Below, in pieces: positions 33,000-45,105 of a stretch of 64,000 nt of DNA (its first letter is position 1; the number at the start of each line of letters is the position of its first letter). Source of the DNA: Ancistrus triradiatus (lineage: Eukaryota; Chordata; Actinopteri; Siluriformes; Loricariidae). Both the position numbers and the translations under genes were made by a program. Below the pieces are notes generated by a model that searched no databases, was not told the DNA's origin, and saw only the letters and a list, made by a program, of their open reading frames with translations. The stretch covers positions 62,001 to 126,000 of the forward strand of contig JAJAGP010000020.1 of assembly GCA_025084515.1 (NCBI GenBank), given 5' to 3'.

Positions 33000-35439
33000 A
33001 TATCTTCACATTTTTACCATATGCAATCAAATATACAGTCTTTCTGGTTTGCATGGTTTGGTTGACCACTTGGTTATGACATCATAAAGACTAATAAAGT
33101 ATTGTTTGAGGTTTCATTGGCAAACGTTGTAAACTAAAAGCAAGTAAACTAGACCTTGCTCTAGACCTTCACTCTCTCAACGGCTAACTGTTACAATTCA
33201 GCTGACAGGATCTTGACAGAACATTTCCGTCTTCTGTTTATACTGACTATTGTTGATTTATTAATCTTTGGTGTACGATCTCACCCAGAGGATGATTAGT
33301 TCCCTACTTGCTCCAGGTTCCTCAAGGTTTCTTCCTTATCGAGCTCAGGGTCCACTGACTGTGTGACCCCAGCAAAGTTAATAAATAATAAGTTAGTGAT
33401 ACTACCTGTGTCACATTATATGAAAAGCCCATTGCTTGGTGTGAAATAAACAGTGTTACATTTAAACATGTGGTCCTGATCCCCACAGACACCCCTCCCT
33501 CCCCAGTTCCTAAATGTGATGCAAATCTAAAGCACCTGCCCAAACAGCTCATGCATGGAAGCCCTGAAATCTAATCGACCAGCACAAACAAATCCTATTA
33601 AAGGAGTACAGGCGAGGCTTGCATATCTCCAGATCAGTCCTGGCCCCCAAGAGGCCTCCCTTAGCCAGTGTTCATCCTGGAAACAGAAGGACACCCAGGA
33701 GTGGCTTCCCAATGGTCAGTTGGCTACTTTGTGGCTCTCAAAAGCCTGATTAAAAACCAGTTGACAGATGGAGTCCTAATCAGGTCTTTTCGAGCTGTGT
33801 CACTCGTGAAGTGAAGGGGTAAATGTTTTGAGAGGTGGGTGGCTGTTTAAGAGGATCCATACATCACAGAGAAATTAAAATCATCTATTCAGATACTGGT
33901 CAGCTCCACCACAGAGAGAAGAGAGTCGGGAGAAAGGACCGAGCTTTTCTGATATGTAAAAGGAGGAAATACAAGCTAACGCTTCCAATGGGATAAACAC
34001 TGACAATTTATACTAAGTCAAAAGCCTTTTTCCAAGCCTGATTCTTTTGCATTATCATTAGGCGAGCTCCAAAGAAGCATTTTAGTGCAGCCATTTGTAA
34101 ATCACAACAACCATGAATTCTATTCAGTAATCATTAGCACAGGCTTGTTTAGCCTGGTAAAGCTGTCCAAGTCCAAGCAAGTTGTTTTGCATCTGCTTGA
34201 GATATACAGAGTGCTTACATCACTCCTTTGGGGCAAAAGCTGGTTACACTTCAGCCCGCTCTGTTTGTTATAGGCTTAGGCTTGGTTCATTCCACGGCGT
34301 GTGCTCGGAGCGCTCTCACTTCCGAGAAAAGCCGAAGCCCTGTTGCTGTTGGAAACACCAGCTGAAAGTGCTGTGTGCTAACAAACACTGCAAATGAGCC
34401 GATGTCCTTGAGTCTGGAACCTTACACAGGAAAAACGGCTGTGGATACGATTATTGAGAGAAAGGGTCATCGAAGACGGGCCAAAAAGTGATAAGCTGAG
34501 AAAGAGCTCTCTTACTGGACAGGGGGAAATAAGTTTTCATTAGCCTGCCGTTGCTTGGGTCAGCCTTGAGTATTCGCATCTGAATGGTGTTTGGAGGAAA
34601 CAAAAGAATGGAACCTCAAAACATGCCGCGCTAGACTGGGTGCATGACCTTTTTGTTTGCGATGTGTATTTGCTCTGTGTGTGCAGGACTAAAGCCAGTC
34701 ACATGACAATGGCTAAGACCTTAAAATAACAAATATTTCATTTCATTCCATTTCATTCCATCAAGTTGAGCTGTCAAAGGCAACAGTGGCAAGTAAAAAT
34801 CCCATATAAGGAAGAAATTGAGAGGCTCAAATGGAGAAGCCATTCCTTATGGCTGAGGTAAGACAACAGGATTAACTTCTTAAGAGTTCTTGTACAGCTA
34901 AACATTGCTGAATTGAGAATAAGACATAAGACGTTCAGTGTAACATGAAGGACAAATCTCTAAAAGATTAATGTAATCTGTAGACACTATATCAACACGA
35001 TGTACCAAAACCACACCAAAAACAGAGAACTTTTTACTCAAAACCACAAACACAAAACGGCTTACTGAGGGCTTAAAAATTATGCAAAATGGTTAAACGG
35101 TCAAACAAAAAGATAAGTTACAAGTTTACAAATGCTTAGGTGGCAAAGCAATCTAATGCGCTAGCCTTACCACCACAGGGATCTGGGTTCGCTAACACCG
35201 GTTCTCCAGGGATAGGTCTAGGAGCCCCCATAGGACGTAAAATGTAAAATAAGGCACCCCAATTCTCCTCTGTCTCTCCTTACTGCATGCATTATGTATA
35301 CGTGTTTTGCAAGTCAGCACTTGTCTGACTAAATCTCCAGGGTTCCTGTCCTATGATGCTAAGCCAGTGCATTCCAGATTCTTCAGTACCTAACGTTTTC
35401 CATTTGCTTATATGACAGAAAGGCGATTTTTACAACTTA
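33000..35439. other. repeat-poor intron segment; possible conserved non-coding DNA
   Basis: Apart from short fish dispersed-repeat pieces at 33265-33365 and about 34785-34865 (CAACAGTGGCAAGTAAAAAT), no transposons are visible. The 33480-34700 stretch has balanced composition. No exon with both splice sites was identified. Confidence 0.4.
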
Positions 35440-35560
35440 GCATTGTCTCACAGTATCGTTACAAAGATCTAAGGCCCTAAGCCCTAATTTAGCAAGTCTA
35501 GGGCAACAGTGGCAAGGAAAAACATCCTAAGTGACACCTTGGAAGGACCAAGACTCAACC
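35440..35560 (+). repeat. dispersed repeat family 4 fragment
   Basis: GCAAGTCTAGGGCAACAGTG GCAAGGAAAAAC...ACCTTGGAAGGACCAAGACTC. Confidence 0.6.
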
Positions 35561-35897
35561 AGGGAGCCAAATCAAAATTTAAATAAAATAAACTTGATAA
35601 GATAAAATAACAGTTCATTTTTAATGTCCTATTCATTTTAAGCAGTGTTTAAAGCATTAAAATGTAGCTGGCAATGCTACACGTTTATTTAAAGTTGCTG
35701 TGCTACATTAAAGTTATTGTTCTTGCTAAAGTGTAAACAGTAAAGACCAGTACATGTTTATTTTTGACAGCGGTATGATGTTCAACCAGTTTTACCAGCA
35801 AGACCAGCAAGACTTCAGAGTTCAGCAGCTAAACCAGGACTAGACCAGCACTAACCAGCTTAAACCAATAACAAATATGGAACTTGTATGATCATTA

Positions 35898-36038
35898 TGG
35901 GCCTAGCGGGTAAGGTACTGGACTATAGACCAGAAGGTCCAGGGTTCAAATCCCACTTCTGCCAAGCTGCCACTGTTGGGTCCTTGAGCGAGGCCATTAA
36001 CCCACAATTGTTTGGATTGTTAAATGCTGTAAATGTAA
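35898..36038 (+). repeat. SINE family 1 with internal deletion
   Basis: Head GGGCCTAGCGGGTAAGGTAC, B box GGTTCAAATCCC, then CCACAATTGTTTGGATTGT joined directly to TAAATGCTGTAAATG. About 40 bp of the conserved tail (AAGTCGCTCTGGATAAGGG region) is missing. Confidence 0.88.
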
Positions 36039-36502
36039 ACATGGCAGCATCAAAAGCACAGCATATGTTAATCTTTCGTGTTTGTTTAAGCAGTGATGTG
36101 GCTAACTACATAGAAAAAGCAGTTAAATACACAGAAACTACATCCATTACTGATACCCTTTTCTAATATAATTTGCAATTAGCAGAGGAGACCAAAACAG
36201 TTTGTGAATTCTTTATTGAATTTGACACAACAATTAAGCATCTGTGTAGTTAAGTTGCTTTGTACAGTTAGCTTGTAGTGCAGCTAGCTGCATGCTAGCT
36301 ATAAACAACACACAATAGCTTAGAGTTTGTGAATTGTTGCTCTTGTTTTTGCAGTTATTAAAGAACTAGGTGACTATATTTCGCATAAAAAGTTTTGTTT
36401 TAGCAATTTACTAGTACAGTAAATTAAGAATTAAATCGATCATTAAAAGCTAACTGGTGCTACAGAACTCTAGCTCTGGCTAATTCAATAGCAGCACTAG
36501 CA

Positions 36503-36690
36503 GTGTAACATTTACAGCTTTTAGCAGATGCCCTTATCCAGAGAAGCTTGCAACTAGTACAATCTTACAATGCAAGTAATTATGGAATAAGGGTCTTGCT
36601 CAAAGACTCAACCCTGGCAGCTTGGCAGAGGGGGGATTTGAACCCTGAACCTTAGGGTCCAGAGTCCAGTACCTTAACCACATGGCTGCA
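36503..36690 (-). repeat. SINE family 1
   Basis: ACATTTACAGCTTTTAGCAG ATGCCCTTATCCAGAG, GGGATTTGAACCC and a head ending at 36690. Confidence 0.85.
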
Positions 36691-36870
36691 ATATAATAAC
36701 ACTTGAACATCTGTGAAGGTCTAAAAAAAAACCTGCTTACCTCAATCACTGGTTTCAATTCTGACCCATGCATGTATAAGCTTACAAATAAAAGGCTTCT
36801 CCTTTATGCATCCTGTTATCAGTCAATCTGATTTAGCATAACTTCCCTCGCGTTAAATTCATGTCTAAAT

Positions 36871-36871
36871 G

Positions 36872-36944
<73 letters not shown>
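36871..36944. repeat. (CA)n microsatellite, over 70 bp
   Basis: Pure CA, abutting the family-3 repeat to its right. Confidence 0.98.
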
Positions 36945-36946
<2 letters not shown>

Positions 36947-37150
36947 CTTTGTAATCCTAACTTTATGGGGACTTTCCATTGAGGTAGTGATTACTGGAGC
37001 TAAATAATTCTGCACCTAACCTTAACCTCAGAAACCTAAAGCAAATCTTTTGAATCTTACATGGTTGCAGTTTCTGTTAAAAAAAAAGAAAAAAAAAAAA
37101 AAGCTTTCCCTGTGGGGACCAGCAAAATGTCTTTCTATCCTTATGGGGGC
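36945..37150 (+). repeat. dispersed repeat family 3
   Basis: GTAATCCTAACTTTATGGGG ACTTTCCATTGA, CCTAACCTTAACCTCAGAAA, AAAGCAAATCTTTT, then GTGGGGACCAGCAAAATGTC. Confidence 0.65.
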
Positions 37151-37199
37151 ACCCACACTCACTGACACAGAGAAACTTTAGAGCTGGCAGTTGACCTAA

Positions 37200-37310
37200 C
37201 GAACCACTTTTGAATGTGGGTCACACCCAGAGGAAACCCCCACAGACATGGGGAGAACATACAAATCCCACACCTTTGTCCCTAGACCTGTGAGGCGATA
37301 GTGCTTCTGT
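37200..37310 (-). repeat. dispersed repeat family 2 fragment
   Basis: CCAGAGGAAACCCCCACAGA CATGGGGAGAACATAC reversed matches the TTTCCTCC...GTATGTTCTCC section typical of this repeat. Confidence 0.55.
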
Positions 37311-37436
37311 TTCCTCTGCATATTCATGTATTTGGAAAATATTGATATAGCATGTTTTTATACAGTTTGCCACAAGCTCCTTTCTGTCAATTTGTGACAT
37401 TTTACGTTTCGTTATATTTTAAAATTAGACGACTCC

Positions 37437-37589
37437 TGTGTGTGTGTGTGTGTGTCGGTGGGTGTGTGTGTGTGTGTGTGTACACAGATATTGTATGGGT
37501 GTATAATGTTGTTTCCGTTCATTCTGTGTCCTCTGAGTGTGGATGAGTTGGAGGTAAAACATCTGTCAGTTTGAACCCTATCATCCCTT

Positions 37590-37622
<33 letters not shown>

Positions 37623-37630
37623 TACACACA
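37437..37630. repeat. (GT)n and (TC)n/(CA)n microsatellites
   Basis: GT runs at about 37437-37482 and CTCTCT/CACACA at about 37590-37630. The open frames here are low-complexity artefacts. Confidence 0.95.
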
Positions 37631-37639
37631 CCTAGTCAC

Positions 37640-38110
37640 CACCATGGCCACACTGATTTATGACACAAATTAAATAAATGACATTTGAAGCAGAAGCGGG
37701 AGATAGGACACTGAAGTGGAGGTGAGCTGGGGCTGGGCACATCATGGCAGAACAAAACAAGGCCATTCAGTCTGGACAGTTTCCTCTCCCTAGAGAGGAA
37801 TGAGGAGAGAGAGATGCAGATGATTTCTGAATAGCCTTTGTGCCAAGAATATATTAAAAATCCATCCTCTAATACAGATATTGTTGAATGATTATGTATT
37901 TGAAGCCGCCGGAGCCCTGCAAATGATTCAGTGATGATCATCTGCCTTGGCAGGATAGAAAGGTCGCCCAAGTAATTATCACACTGCATTTGGATGAGAA
38001 TGGGTCTTAGTCATGGGTCAGGGCAAAGGGCAGATCTATTGTGTGCAGGTTACAGATTGTCCTGAGCTTTTGGTTTGGCGTCCGATGTTTGTTTTCTTAG
38101 CTCGGTACTT
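37640..38110. other. repeat-free segment, candidate conserved non-coding element
   Basis: Balanced, repeat-free sequence between microsatellites and a SINE fragment. No splice-bounded exon. It could be regulatory; composition is the only hint. Confidence 0.3.
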
Positions 38111-38111
38111 A

Positions 38112-38201
38112 ATGTGGTGGTGCACTAGTAAAGGGACTGCACTATTAACCAAGGTGCCAGCACTGCCAAGCTACCACACGTGGGACCTTGAGCAAGACCT
38201 A
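38112..38201 (+). repeat. SINE family 1 fragment
   Basis: ATGTGGTGGTGCACTAGTAA then ACTGCCAAGCTACCACACGT and CTTGAGCAAGACC, heavily mutated and cut short. Confidence 0.6.
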
Positions 38202-38608
38202 TGAGAGATGTTTTTAAGAGATGTTACCAGTATAGACCCACCACCATACTTAATGGTTGGCAGCAGACACTGTGGATTGAGCGCATCTATTGTACAGGTT
38301 TGACTTATCAGACTACATTTTTATTTCACCCAGGGGCCAGGTTTTGCTTCCTTACACAATCTGGGCTATTGAAACTAACATTTAAAGTGGTTATACTGTA
38401 TGTCACTGTCATGTGAGTACTAATGCACTTTGCTGATGCCCTTAGTGAGACTGCTTTCTTTTGTAACATCACACAATCATCCGGGTTTGATGACTAATGC
38501 ATCTGGCGTTTGGGCGCCTACTACAATATTTGTCATCTTTGGTAGATGGTGGCCTCGTGTCACTTTGAATTCATAGATCCGAGTACAAACTGTGAGAGTC
38601 CTTCAATA

Positions 38609-40190
38609 CAGTCGTATGAAAAAGTTTGGGCACCCCTGATAATTTTCATGATTTTAGTTTATAAATCATTGGTTGTTCAGATCAGCAACTTGAGTTAAAT
38701 ATATCATATAGCAGATGAACACAGTGATATTTGAGAAGTGAAATGAAGTTTATAGGATTTACAGAAAGTGTGCAGTAATTATTCAAACAAAATTAGCAGA
38801 TGCATAAATTAGGGCACCCCAACAGAAAAATGACATCAATATTTAGAAGATCCTCCTTTTGTAGAAATAACAGCCGCTAAACGCTTCCTACAGCTTCCAG
38901 TCTGGATTCTGGTTGAAGGTGCTTTCGACCATTCTTCTTTAGAAACATCTCCAGTTCAGTCAGGTTTGATGGTTTCCGAGAATGGACAGCCCACATTTTC
39001 AGTAATATTCATGTCTGGGGACTGAGATGGCCATTCCAGAACGTTGTACTGGTTCCTCTGCATGAATGCTTTAGTAGATTTTGAGCAGGGTTTGGGGTCG
39101 TTGGCCTCGGTGCAACTTTGTCACTGATTCTTGAACATTGTTCTCAAGAATCTGGAGATATTAACTGGAATCCATGCGACCCTCAACTTTAACAAGATTC
39201 CTAGTACCTGCACTGGCCACACAGTCCCACAGCATGATGGAACCGCCACCAAATTTTACTGTGGGTAGCAAGGTTTTGGTCTTGGGATCTGCTGTGTCTT
39301 TTTTTCCGCTCCTTGTTATGTCCAAATAAACTCAATTTAGTTTCATCAGTAGACAGCACTTTATTCCAAAAAATGAAAGCTGGATTGTCCCAAATTTGCT
39401 GTAGCACACCTCAAAGTGACTCTGTTTGTGGCGTGTCTGCAGAAAAGGCTTCTTCTGCATTACTCTCCCATACAGCCTCTCCTTGTGCAAAGTGCGCTGT
39501 ATAGTTGAACGATGAATCAGTGACACCATCTGCTGCAAGATGAGGTTGTAGGTTCTTTGGAGGTGGTCTGTGGCTTGACTATGACTGTTCTCACCCATCC
39601 TTCGCCTCTGCTATCTGAGATTTTTCTTGGTCTGCCACTTCGGGAGTTCCTTAACTAGAACTGTGCCTGTGGTCTTCCATTGCCTCACTATGTTCCTCAC
39701 AGTGGAAACTGACAGCTGAAATCTCTGAGAGAGCTTTTCCCTTTCCCTGAACCATGATGTTGAACAACCTTTGTTTTCAGGCCATTTGAGAGTTGTTTTG
39801 AGGCTCCCATATTGCCACTCTTCAGAGAAGATGCAAAGAGGAGAAAAACTTCCAATTGGCCACCTTAACCCTTTATCATAGTTGGACTCACTTGTGTATG
39901 TAGATCAAGGGTCAGTGAGCTTACAAAACATATTTTGTGTTCCAATAATTAGTGCTAAAGGTATTCAAATGACAAGGGTGCCCAAATTTTATGCACCCTG
40001 CCTAATTTTGTTTGAATAATTAACTGCACACTTTCTGTAAAACCTATAAACTTAATTTCACTTCTCAAATATCCCGGTGTTCATCTGCTATATGATATAT
40101 TTACCTGAAATTGCTGAGCTGGACAACCAATGATTTCTAAAGAAAAATCATGAAAATTATCAGGGGTGCCCAAACTTTTTCATACGACTG
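38609..40190 (-). mobile_element. Tc1-like DNA transposon, family F, full length (1582 bp)
   Basis: Left end CAGTCGTATGAAAAAGTTTG after TA. Right end CAAACTTTTTCATACGACTG before TA. TIRs extend about 200 bp (CACTTTCTGTAAATCCTATA region on both sides). Encodes a broken transposase on minus. Confidence 0.95.
39190..39840 (-). pseudogene. Tc1 transposase, family F, degenerate
   Basis: Minus-strand blocks in order: MVSLIHRSTIQRTLHKERLY then GRVMQKKPFLQ (second HTH and linker, about 39530-39430). NPAFIFWNKVLSTDETKLSLFGHN (first catalytic Asp in STDE, about 39390-39320) lies in a shifted frame. The SPDLNP-Glu region near 39000-39080 survives only as a DNA echo. Frameshifts separate the blocks; inactive. 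Confidence 0.85.
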
Positions 40191-40224
40191 TAGCTGTTGT
40201 CTAACAGTCAGATAACTAAATATA

Positions 40225-40690
40225 CACTTACTAATCACTTCATTAGGTACACCTCCATTTTGTGACATTGGCAAGGAAAAAACTCCCTAACTGTTATGAG
40301 GAAAAGTCATCCTCTAATCCTTCATCGGTGCTCACAGGATGTTGCCTACAGGATGGTGGTGGCTGGAAATTTTTAGTTGCTGGACACTTTTCAGTGTCTA
40401 AAATTCCAGCAGCACTGCTGTGTCTGATCCACTCATACCAGCACAACATGCACTACCACACCACCACCACATCAGTGTCACTGCAGTGCTGAGAATGATC
40501 CACCACCCAAATAGTACCTGATCTGTGGTGGTTCTTTGGGGATCCTGACCATTAGTGAGCAGAGTAAAGGTAACGAAGTATGTCGAGATTGTAGAACTAC
40601 AAAGTCTTTCTATATGGTAAGTGGAACTCAAAAATGGGCAAGGATTGTAGAAATAAGGAGGGGTACCTAAAAGTGATTGGTGAATGTAAA
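40225..40690 (+). repeat. dispersed fish repeat (family 5), composite
   Basis: Begins with an ATTAGGTACACCTCC end and includes a family-4 piece (GGCAAGGAAAAAACTCCCTA). It then has TTCCAGCAGCACTGCTGTGT CTGATCCACTC, AATAGTACCTGATCTGTGGT and GTAGAACTACAAAGTCTTTC. The same order occurs at 49590-49965. Confidence 0.6.
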
Positions 40691-40699
40691 TCACAATTG

Positions 40700-42533
40700 T
40701 AATGTAGTCTTTAAAGTCAAGCTTCCTTTCATGTGTGTTTGTATATCCACCCCTGTATACTGTATTATTGGCAAGCGATTCCTTTAAAGCTAACGCCCTA
40801 ACCCTTCTGCCTTATCTAGATTCTGCTACCATTATGCTAACAAGTTAATACCAAGTCGTAGCCTAATAGTGTTGTAAATCATTAACCATCCACTTTGTCC
40901 CCAATCCATCTCCAGTTAATCACAGCTGGTGGTCTTGTTAAAGTACTGAACATGAGCAATTTGTCCCACCCGCCTCCAGACAGGCCCTGTCACTCCTCCA
41001 TCCCTCACCCTGCAGCAGCACACTAATGATGGATGGTTCTGTCAGGGTCTACAAAGTAGCATGACAGATTTTCATCCAAGACTGAAGTGAACGGATGCTT
41101 TAGAAGAGCCAGAATATGGATTAAAACGGGACCCAGAATGTGCTATTCCTCAGGTTGTTCTAGTGGCGAAGTGCCTTACTGGACCTGTGACTTGTTCTCT
41201 CAGCATGATAAGCTTTAAGTTGTGAATGAACTGTTTATATCCGACATAGTTCTTATCATTTTTAAGATAATGAGGTTGTTAAACACAGGAGGTGATCGAG
41301 AAGTAGACAGAGGTCAGATAAGAGTAATGAGAGATTCTGGCGAAATGACAGAAAGGTCGTGGAGGTTGGAGGGTGTCTGTGTGTATGTGTGTGTATGGGT
41401 GTGTGTGTGGGAGAGGGGTCTTTTGTGGTGGGCTTTCATAGTGAAATACACTCATAGACCTACTAATGATGCATATATATATAAAAAGAATATATTAAAT
41501 ATAAATAATCATAGGGTTTTTCAAGAGGTCTTTCCTCTTTAGGTGTCGAGACCTGGTTTCAAGACCGCTATTCCGCTGTGTCTGAGTTGTAAACCCCCCA
41601 GCTGGCACCATGACAAGATTGAGTACTTCTAGAGCATTTTTCAAAACATAAGATACAAAGCGCTTCACATTGCTACTAAAAATAAAGGCAATAACCATTT
41701 AAAAAGGGACAGCCCACATGGAGCAACAAAATCAGCAGGAGGCAACCAAAATAAACAAATGCACTAAAGCTAGGAACAAAGCAATGTAAAATGAGTGAAA
41801 TGGGCTTGAAATCATTTCCTAAAAGCTATCCTTGACCTAATGTCAAGTAGCAGACTGTTCCTAAGTCTTGACAGCAAATGCACAGTGTTCCTTTAGCTTC
41901 AAACTTCTGTCTTCAGGCACTCAAAAGCCACTGGCTGGAGGAGACTTGCCATACTGTATGACATGGAGAAATAATAATAGTTATGTGTTTAGGAGATTCA
42001 GTATGTCATGCCTGGTGTGCAGCATCAGCAGCTGAGGATTATTCCTCAAATTTACCAGTAAGCAGTGAAAAGAGTAAACATTGGAACAAGATGTCGCCTA
42101 GATTATTATTATTATTATTATTATGCTAGTATTTACCAATGAGAAGATTCATGTCCAGCCAGTAAGCTCCAGTCAGTTTTGCTTCCAACCATCTCAAATG
42201 TAACTCAATGAAAATACAAAGGCTGGATCTCAAACTGCATACTACGTACTGAATGTATACATTAGGACACTTCCAGTCGATGCTTTTCTGATGCTCTGTT
42301 TAGCACGGTAGTGAGCGTATACAGTTTAAAACTTGCTGTAGACTTCAAAACCTATGAACATAGAGTGCAGTGTTTATCTGCTACTTTGTTTGATAAAATA
42401 TTAACAAAATATTAGTTGATATGCTACTAGATTTTCAGTACTGTACTGCTTTCTTATTACTAGAAATATCATTAAAGTAGATAGAGAAAGCCTACCAGCA
42501 GGAACCCAGGATTTTACCATTCGTGAGTTCCTC
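40700..42533. other. no recognised gene; short TG and ATT microsatellites
   Basis: TG-rich stretch at 41375-41415 and (ATT)n at 42105-42123. The 42228-42320 segment resembles a known fish MITE end (CTGCATACTACGTACT), without a clear partner. Confidence 0.4.
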
Positions 42534-42724
42534 TGTAGTGGTGGCTCAATGTTTAAGGTACTAGACTATTGAGCAGAAGGTGGAAGGTTCTGACCCATGC
42601 TAAAGCAGCCACTATTTTGTCCTTGAGCAACACCACTAACCCTCGGTTTGAAATGTACCACCTAATATTGCATTCTTTGTAGATTGCTCTAGACAAGGGC
42701 ATATTCTAAATGCTGTAAATGTAG
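42534..42724 (+). repeat. SINE family 1, diverged
   Basis: GTAGTGGTGGCTCAATGTTT, GAAGGTTCTGACCC (mutated B box), TTTTGTCCTTGAGCAACACC and AATGCTGTAAATGTAG. Confidence 0.75.
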
Positions 42725-42814
42725 TTTACATGCATGTACATGTACTGTGTATTTATGTGCACATAAATCCTGCCTACACTGGATTCTATTACCCGTGTAA
42801 ACAGAGCTACACAG

Positions 42815-43350
42815 TTCCATACTTTAAGTAAAAGTATTAGTAATCTGTTAAAAAAATGCTCAAGCAAAAGTTGAAATATGGCTTATATATATTACTTAAG
42901 TCAAAGTGTAAAAGTACATATTACTAAGTGTACTTAAAGTAAAAAATCTAATTTATTTCTTTAAAAAGCCTTTGTAACTCACTTTTTGAAAACAGGATGT
43001 CTCTTATTGAGAGCATAAGGTACACAATCACAACACTAAGGCTACATGATTTGTACTACTACTACTACATGAATCACACAAATGATATCAGATTTGGCTG
43101 ACCACAGCCAAAAAAAAAGATAAGATAATAATAATAATAATAATAATAATAAATGTATAGATGCAGATGCCTGACTAAAATTACCTAAATAAAAAATAAA
43201 TAGATTGATAGATAAAACAGACATAAATACATTCATTAAAGCTAAAGTACCAAGCCTGTTTTGAAAATTTAGTGAGTACAAAGTACTTGTAGATGACAAA
43301 TACCTAAAAAATACTTAAATAGCGTAGCAAAGTACTTGTACTGTGTTATT
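42815..43350. repeat. AAGTACTT-rich dispersed repeat with (TAA)n
   Basis: TACTTTAAGTAAAAGTATTA at the left and GCAAAGTACTTGTACTGTG at the right enclose AAGTA-rich DNA and a (TAA)n run at 43127-43151. A common fish repeat type. A SINE starts at its right edge (43352). Confidence 0.5.
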
Positions 43351-43351
43351 T

Positions 43352-43554
43352 GGGACTGTGGTGGCTTAGTGGTTAGGGTACTGGACTATGAATCGGAGGG
43401 TCCAGGGTTCATATCCCACCTCTGCCAAGCTGCCACTGTTGGGTCCCTGAGCAAGGCCCTTAACCCACAATTGCTTAGATTGTAAGACTAAGACTGTACC
43501 AGTTGTAATGTCGCTGTGGATAAGGGCGTCTGCTAAGTGACATAAATGTAAATG
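43352..43554 (+). repeat. SINE family 1, full length (reference copy)
   Basis: GGGACTGTGGTGGCTTAGTG GTTAGG carries the A box and GGGTTCATATCCC the B box of a tRNA-like Pol III promoter. The body is CTGCCACTGTTGGGTCC and CCCTTAACCCACAATTGC. The tail GTCGCTGTGGATAAGGGCGT CTGCTAAG resembles the conserved 3' region of teleost V-SINE/Mermaid-type SINEs. Confidence 0.92.
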
Positions 43555-44030
43555 CACTTACCTCCTCTGCATGTAAATACACCCAGTGAAATGTATAGAA
43601 TGAAGTGCTGTGCACAAACTGCACTTACATCTTTTGCAGTCACTCATCCTGATGTGTGTCCAAGTGTCTAATGGATGTTATAAATGCTGTCAAGGTGAGT
43701 TGGGTTCTTAACCTGCATAATACTTCTTCATTAGAGACATTAGAAACAAGCCGATGAAAGTGAGGTGAGTCATTGTGAGATTACCCATCATACCTTTCAC
43801 CACACCACCCCCGTGAAGAATGCACCATTATGCCATTATATAAGGGTCATGTGGAAATATGTACTGTCGTGTTCAAAAGTATGTGAACCCTTCAGAACGA
43901 TCTTAGTTTTGCATAAATATGAGCTAAAACCATCATTCTATTTTCACACAAGCCCTAAAAGTAGCTAAACAATATTGTACTTCAAGAAGCTGTTGAGGAA
44001 AAAGTCCAATATTCAGATGCAATATTACAG

Positions 44031-44840
44031 AGGCCGTATTCATAAAGATTCTTAGTACTAAGAGTGGCTCATAGTTACGAAATTCGTATACAAAGCTTAG
44101 AATTGTAGGCGATGCCCTCTCAGAGTTAGTAGTAGATCCTACTAAAGATATAACTTCTTAAAGCATCTTAACCCCTAAAAGAGCTCCTAAGGTGAAAAAC
44201 TGTTAGGAGAAGAGAGGAGGACTTTTAGGTGGCTTAGAAGTTCTCTTAAGCAGAGGTAAAACAGCAGAAAGACGAGCAGAACGTTCTCCAAATACTGAAT
44301 AACAGGGAGTTAATCAAACACTACCGATTAGATCATGCAGGAATAATGTTTGTGGTTGATCTGATTAGAGATTTGCTCACATCTCCTACCCAGGGGTACA
44401 ATGGTGTAACAACTGAAATGAATGTTATGTACAAACCAAGCCCAGTTAAAAAGACACAGCAGCATCACCTGAATAGAGCAGAGCCACGTTTCCTTCAGTT
44501 CATAGGCTATCCAATAGATTAAGTATAGGCTATAAAACTATCAGAGTTGTAAATACACTGTTAATGAAATAAAACTATTAAATGTGAGTGTGATTAGTGT
44601 AAAATACGCAGAAATTGAATATTTCAAAGGCTTAAGACATTTCCCTAATTAAGTGGAGCAGTGAGCGACTCACGAGGGAAGTAGTATACATCAGTTGTCC
44701 ACTATATTTGCGGTGCATTATGGGTAACAAAGTAGTGTACTATATAGGGAATTGATTGATCTCGATTATGGGAGGACGCAGTTCGGTTATTCGGTTATTG
44801 GGCTGTGACTGATGATGTTTCACAAGAACACAAGAACAGA
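44031..44840 (+). mobile_element. PIF/Harbinger element nested in Tc1
   Basis: The end AGGCCGTATTCATAAAGATT CTTAGTACTAAGAG is of PIF/Harbinger type, followed by a transposase fragment on +. The right boundary is inferred from where Tc1 sequence resumes. An internal stretch near 44690-44755 (GTAGTGTACTATATAGGGAA) resembles another fish MITE end. Confidence 0.65.
44277..44433 (+). pseudogene. HARBI1-like Harbinger transposase N-terminal fragment
   Basis: One open frame reads QNVLQILNNRELIKHYRLDH then IMFVVDLIRDLLTSPTQGYNGVTTEMNV. This matches the helical N-terminal region (ELI.RYRL....I..L...L...L.P.T.R..ALS) of HARBI1-type transposases. The DDE core is absent. Confidence 0.7.
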
Positions 44841-44930
44841 AAAGTACGCATATCGAGAAACAGCCTAGGATTAGCAGTTAATTTGAAGATTAAATTGGAG
44901 TCAGGTGTTTTCAATCAATGGGATTCACTG

Positions 44931-45105
44931 TGGGAAGGAGAAAAGCTGGTGGAGGCAGTGTGAGGCTCTGGGTAATGCTCTACTGGGAGACTCTGGGTGT
45001 GGGCATTCATGTGAACATTAATTTCATATGCAACATCTCCCTAGATCATGTTGAAGACCAGGTGGATCAAAATAATGGTTTGCATAATTTGGCCATTCCT
45101 GGTTA
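44931..45105 (+). pseudogene. Tc1-type transposase fragment (GGGSVRLWVMLYWETLG)
   Basis: RKAGGGSVRLWVMLYWETLG then VGIHVNINF...LDHVEDQVD is the region between the first and second catalytic Asp of a fish Tc1-type transposase (GSVMLWxxFxWxTLGPxIHVD). It joins the Tc1-A remnant directly. A distal end of CATATGACCAGGGGTGCC type lies near 45281-45320. Confidence 0.7.

Larger units (their letters stand above)
43863..44930 (-). mobile_element. Tc1-like family A copy 4 (one end), split by a Harbinger
   Basis: TACTGTCGTGTTCAAAAGTA TGTGAACCC starts the family-A TIR, which runs to about 44030. Family-A sub-terminal sequence resumes at about 44850 with CCTAGGATTAGCAGTTAATT and GGAGTCAGGTGTTTTCAATC. The rest of the transposon is absent. 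Confidence 0.8.

Noticed and set aside
38210..38400. Another Tc1-type relic (CCACCACCATACTTAATGGTTGG)
   Set aside because: Only one short block resembles a transposase region; too weak to annotate.
44690..44760. Separate MITE inside the Harbinger (GTAGTGTACTATATAGGGAA)
   Set aside because: Only one end is recognisable, so it is mentioned but not called.
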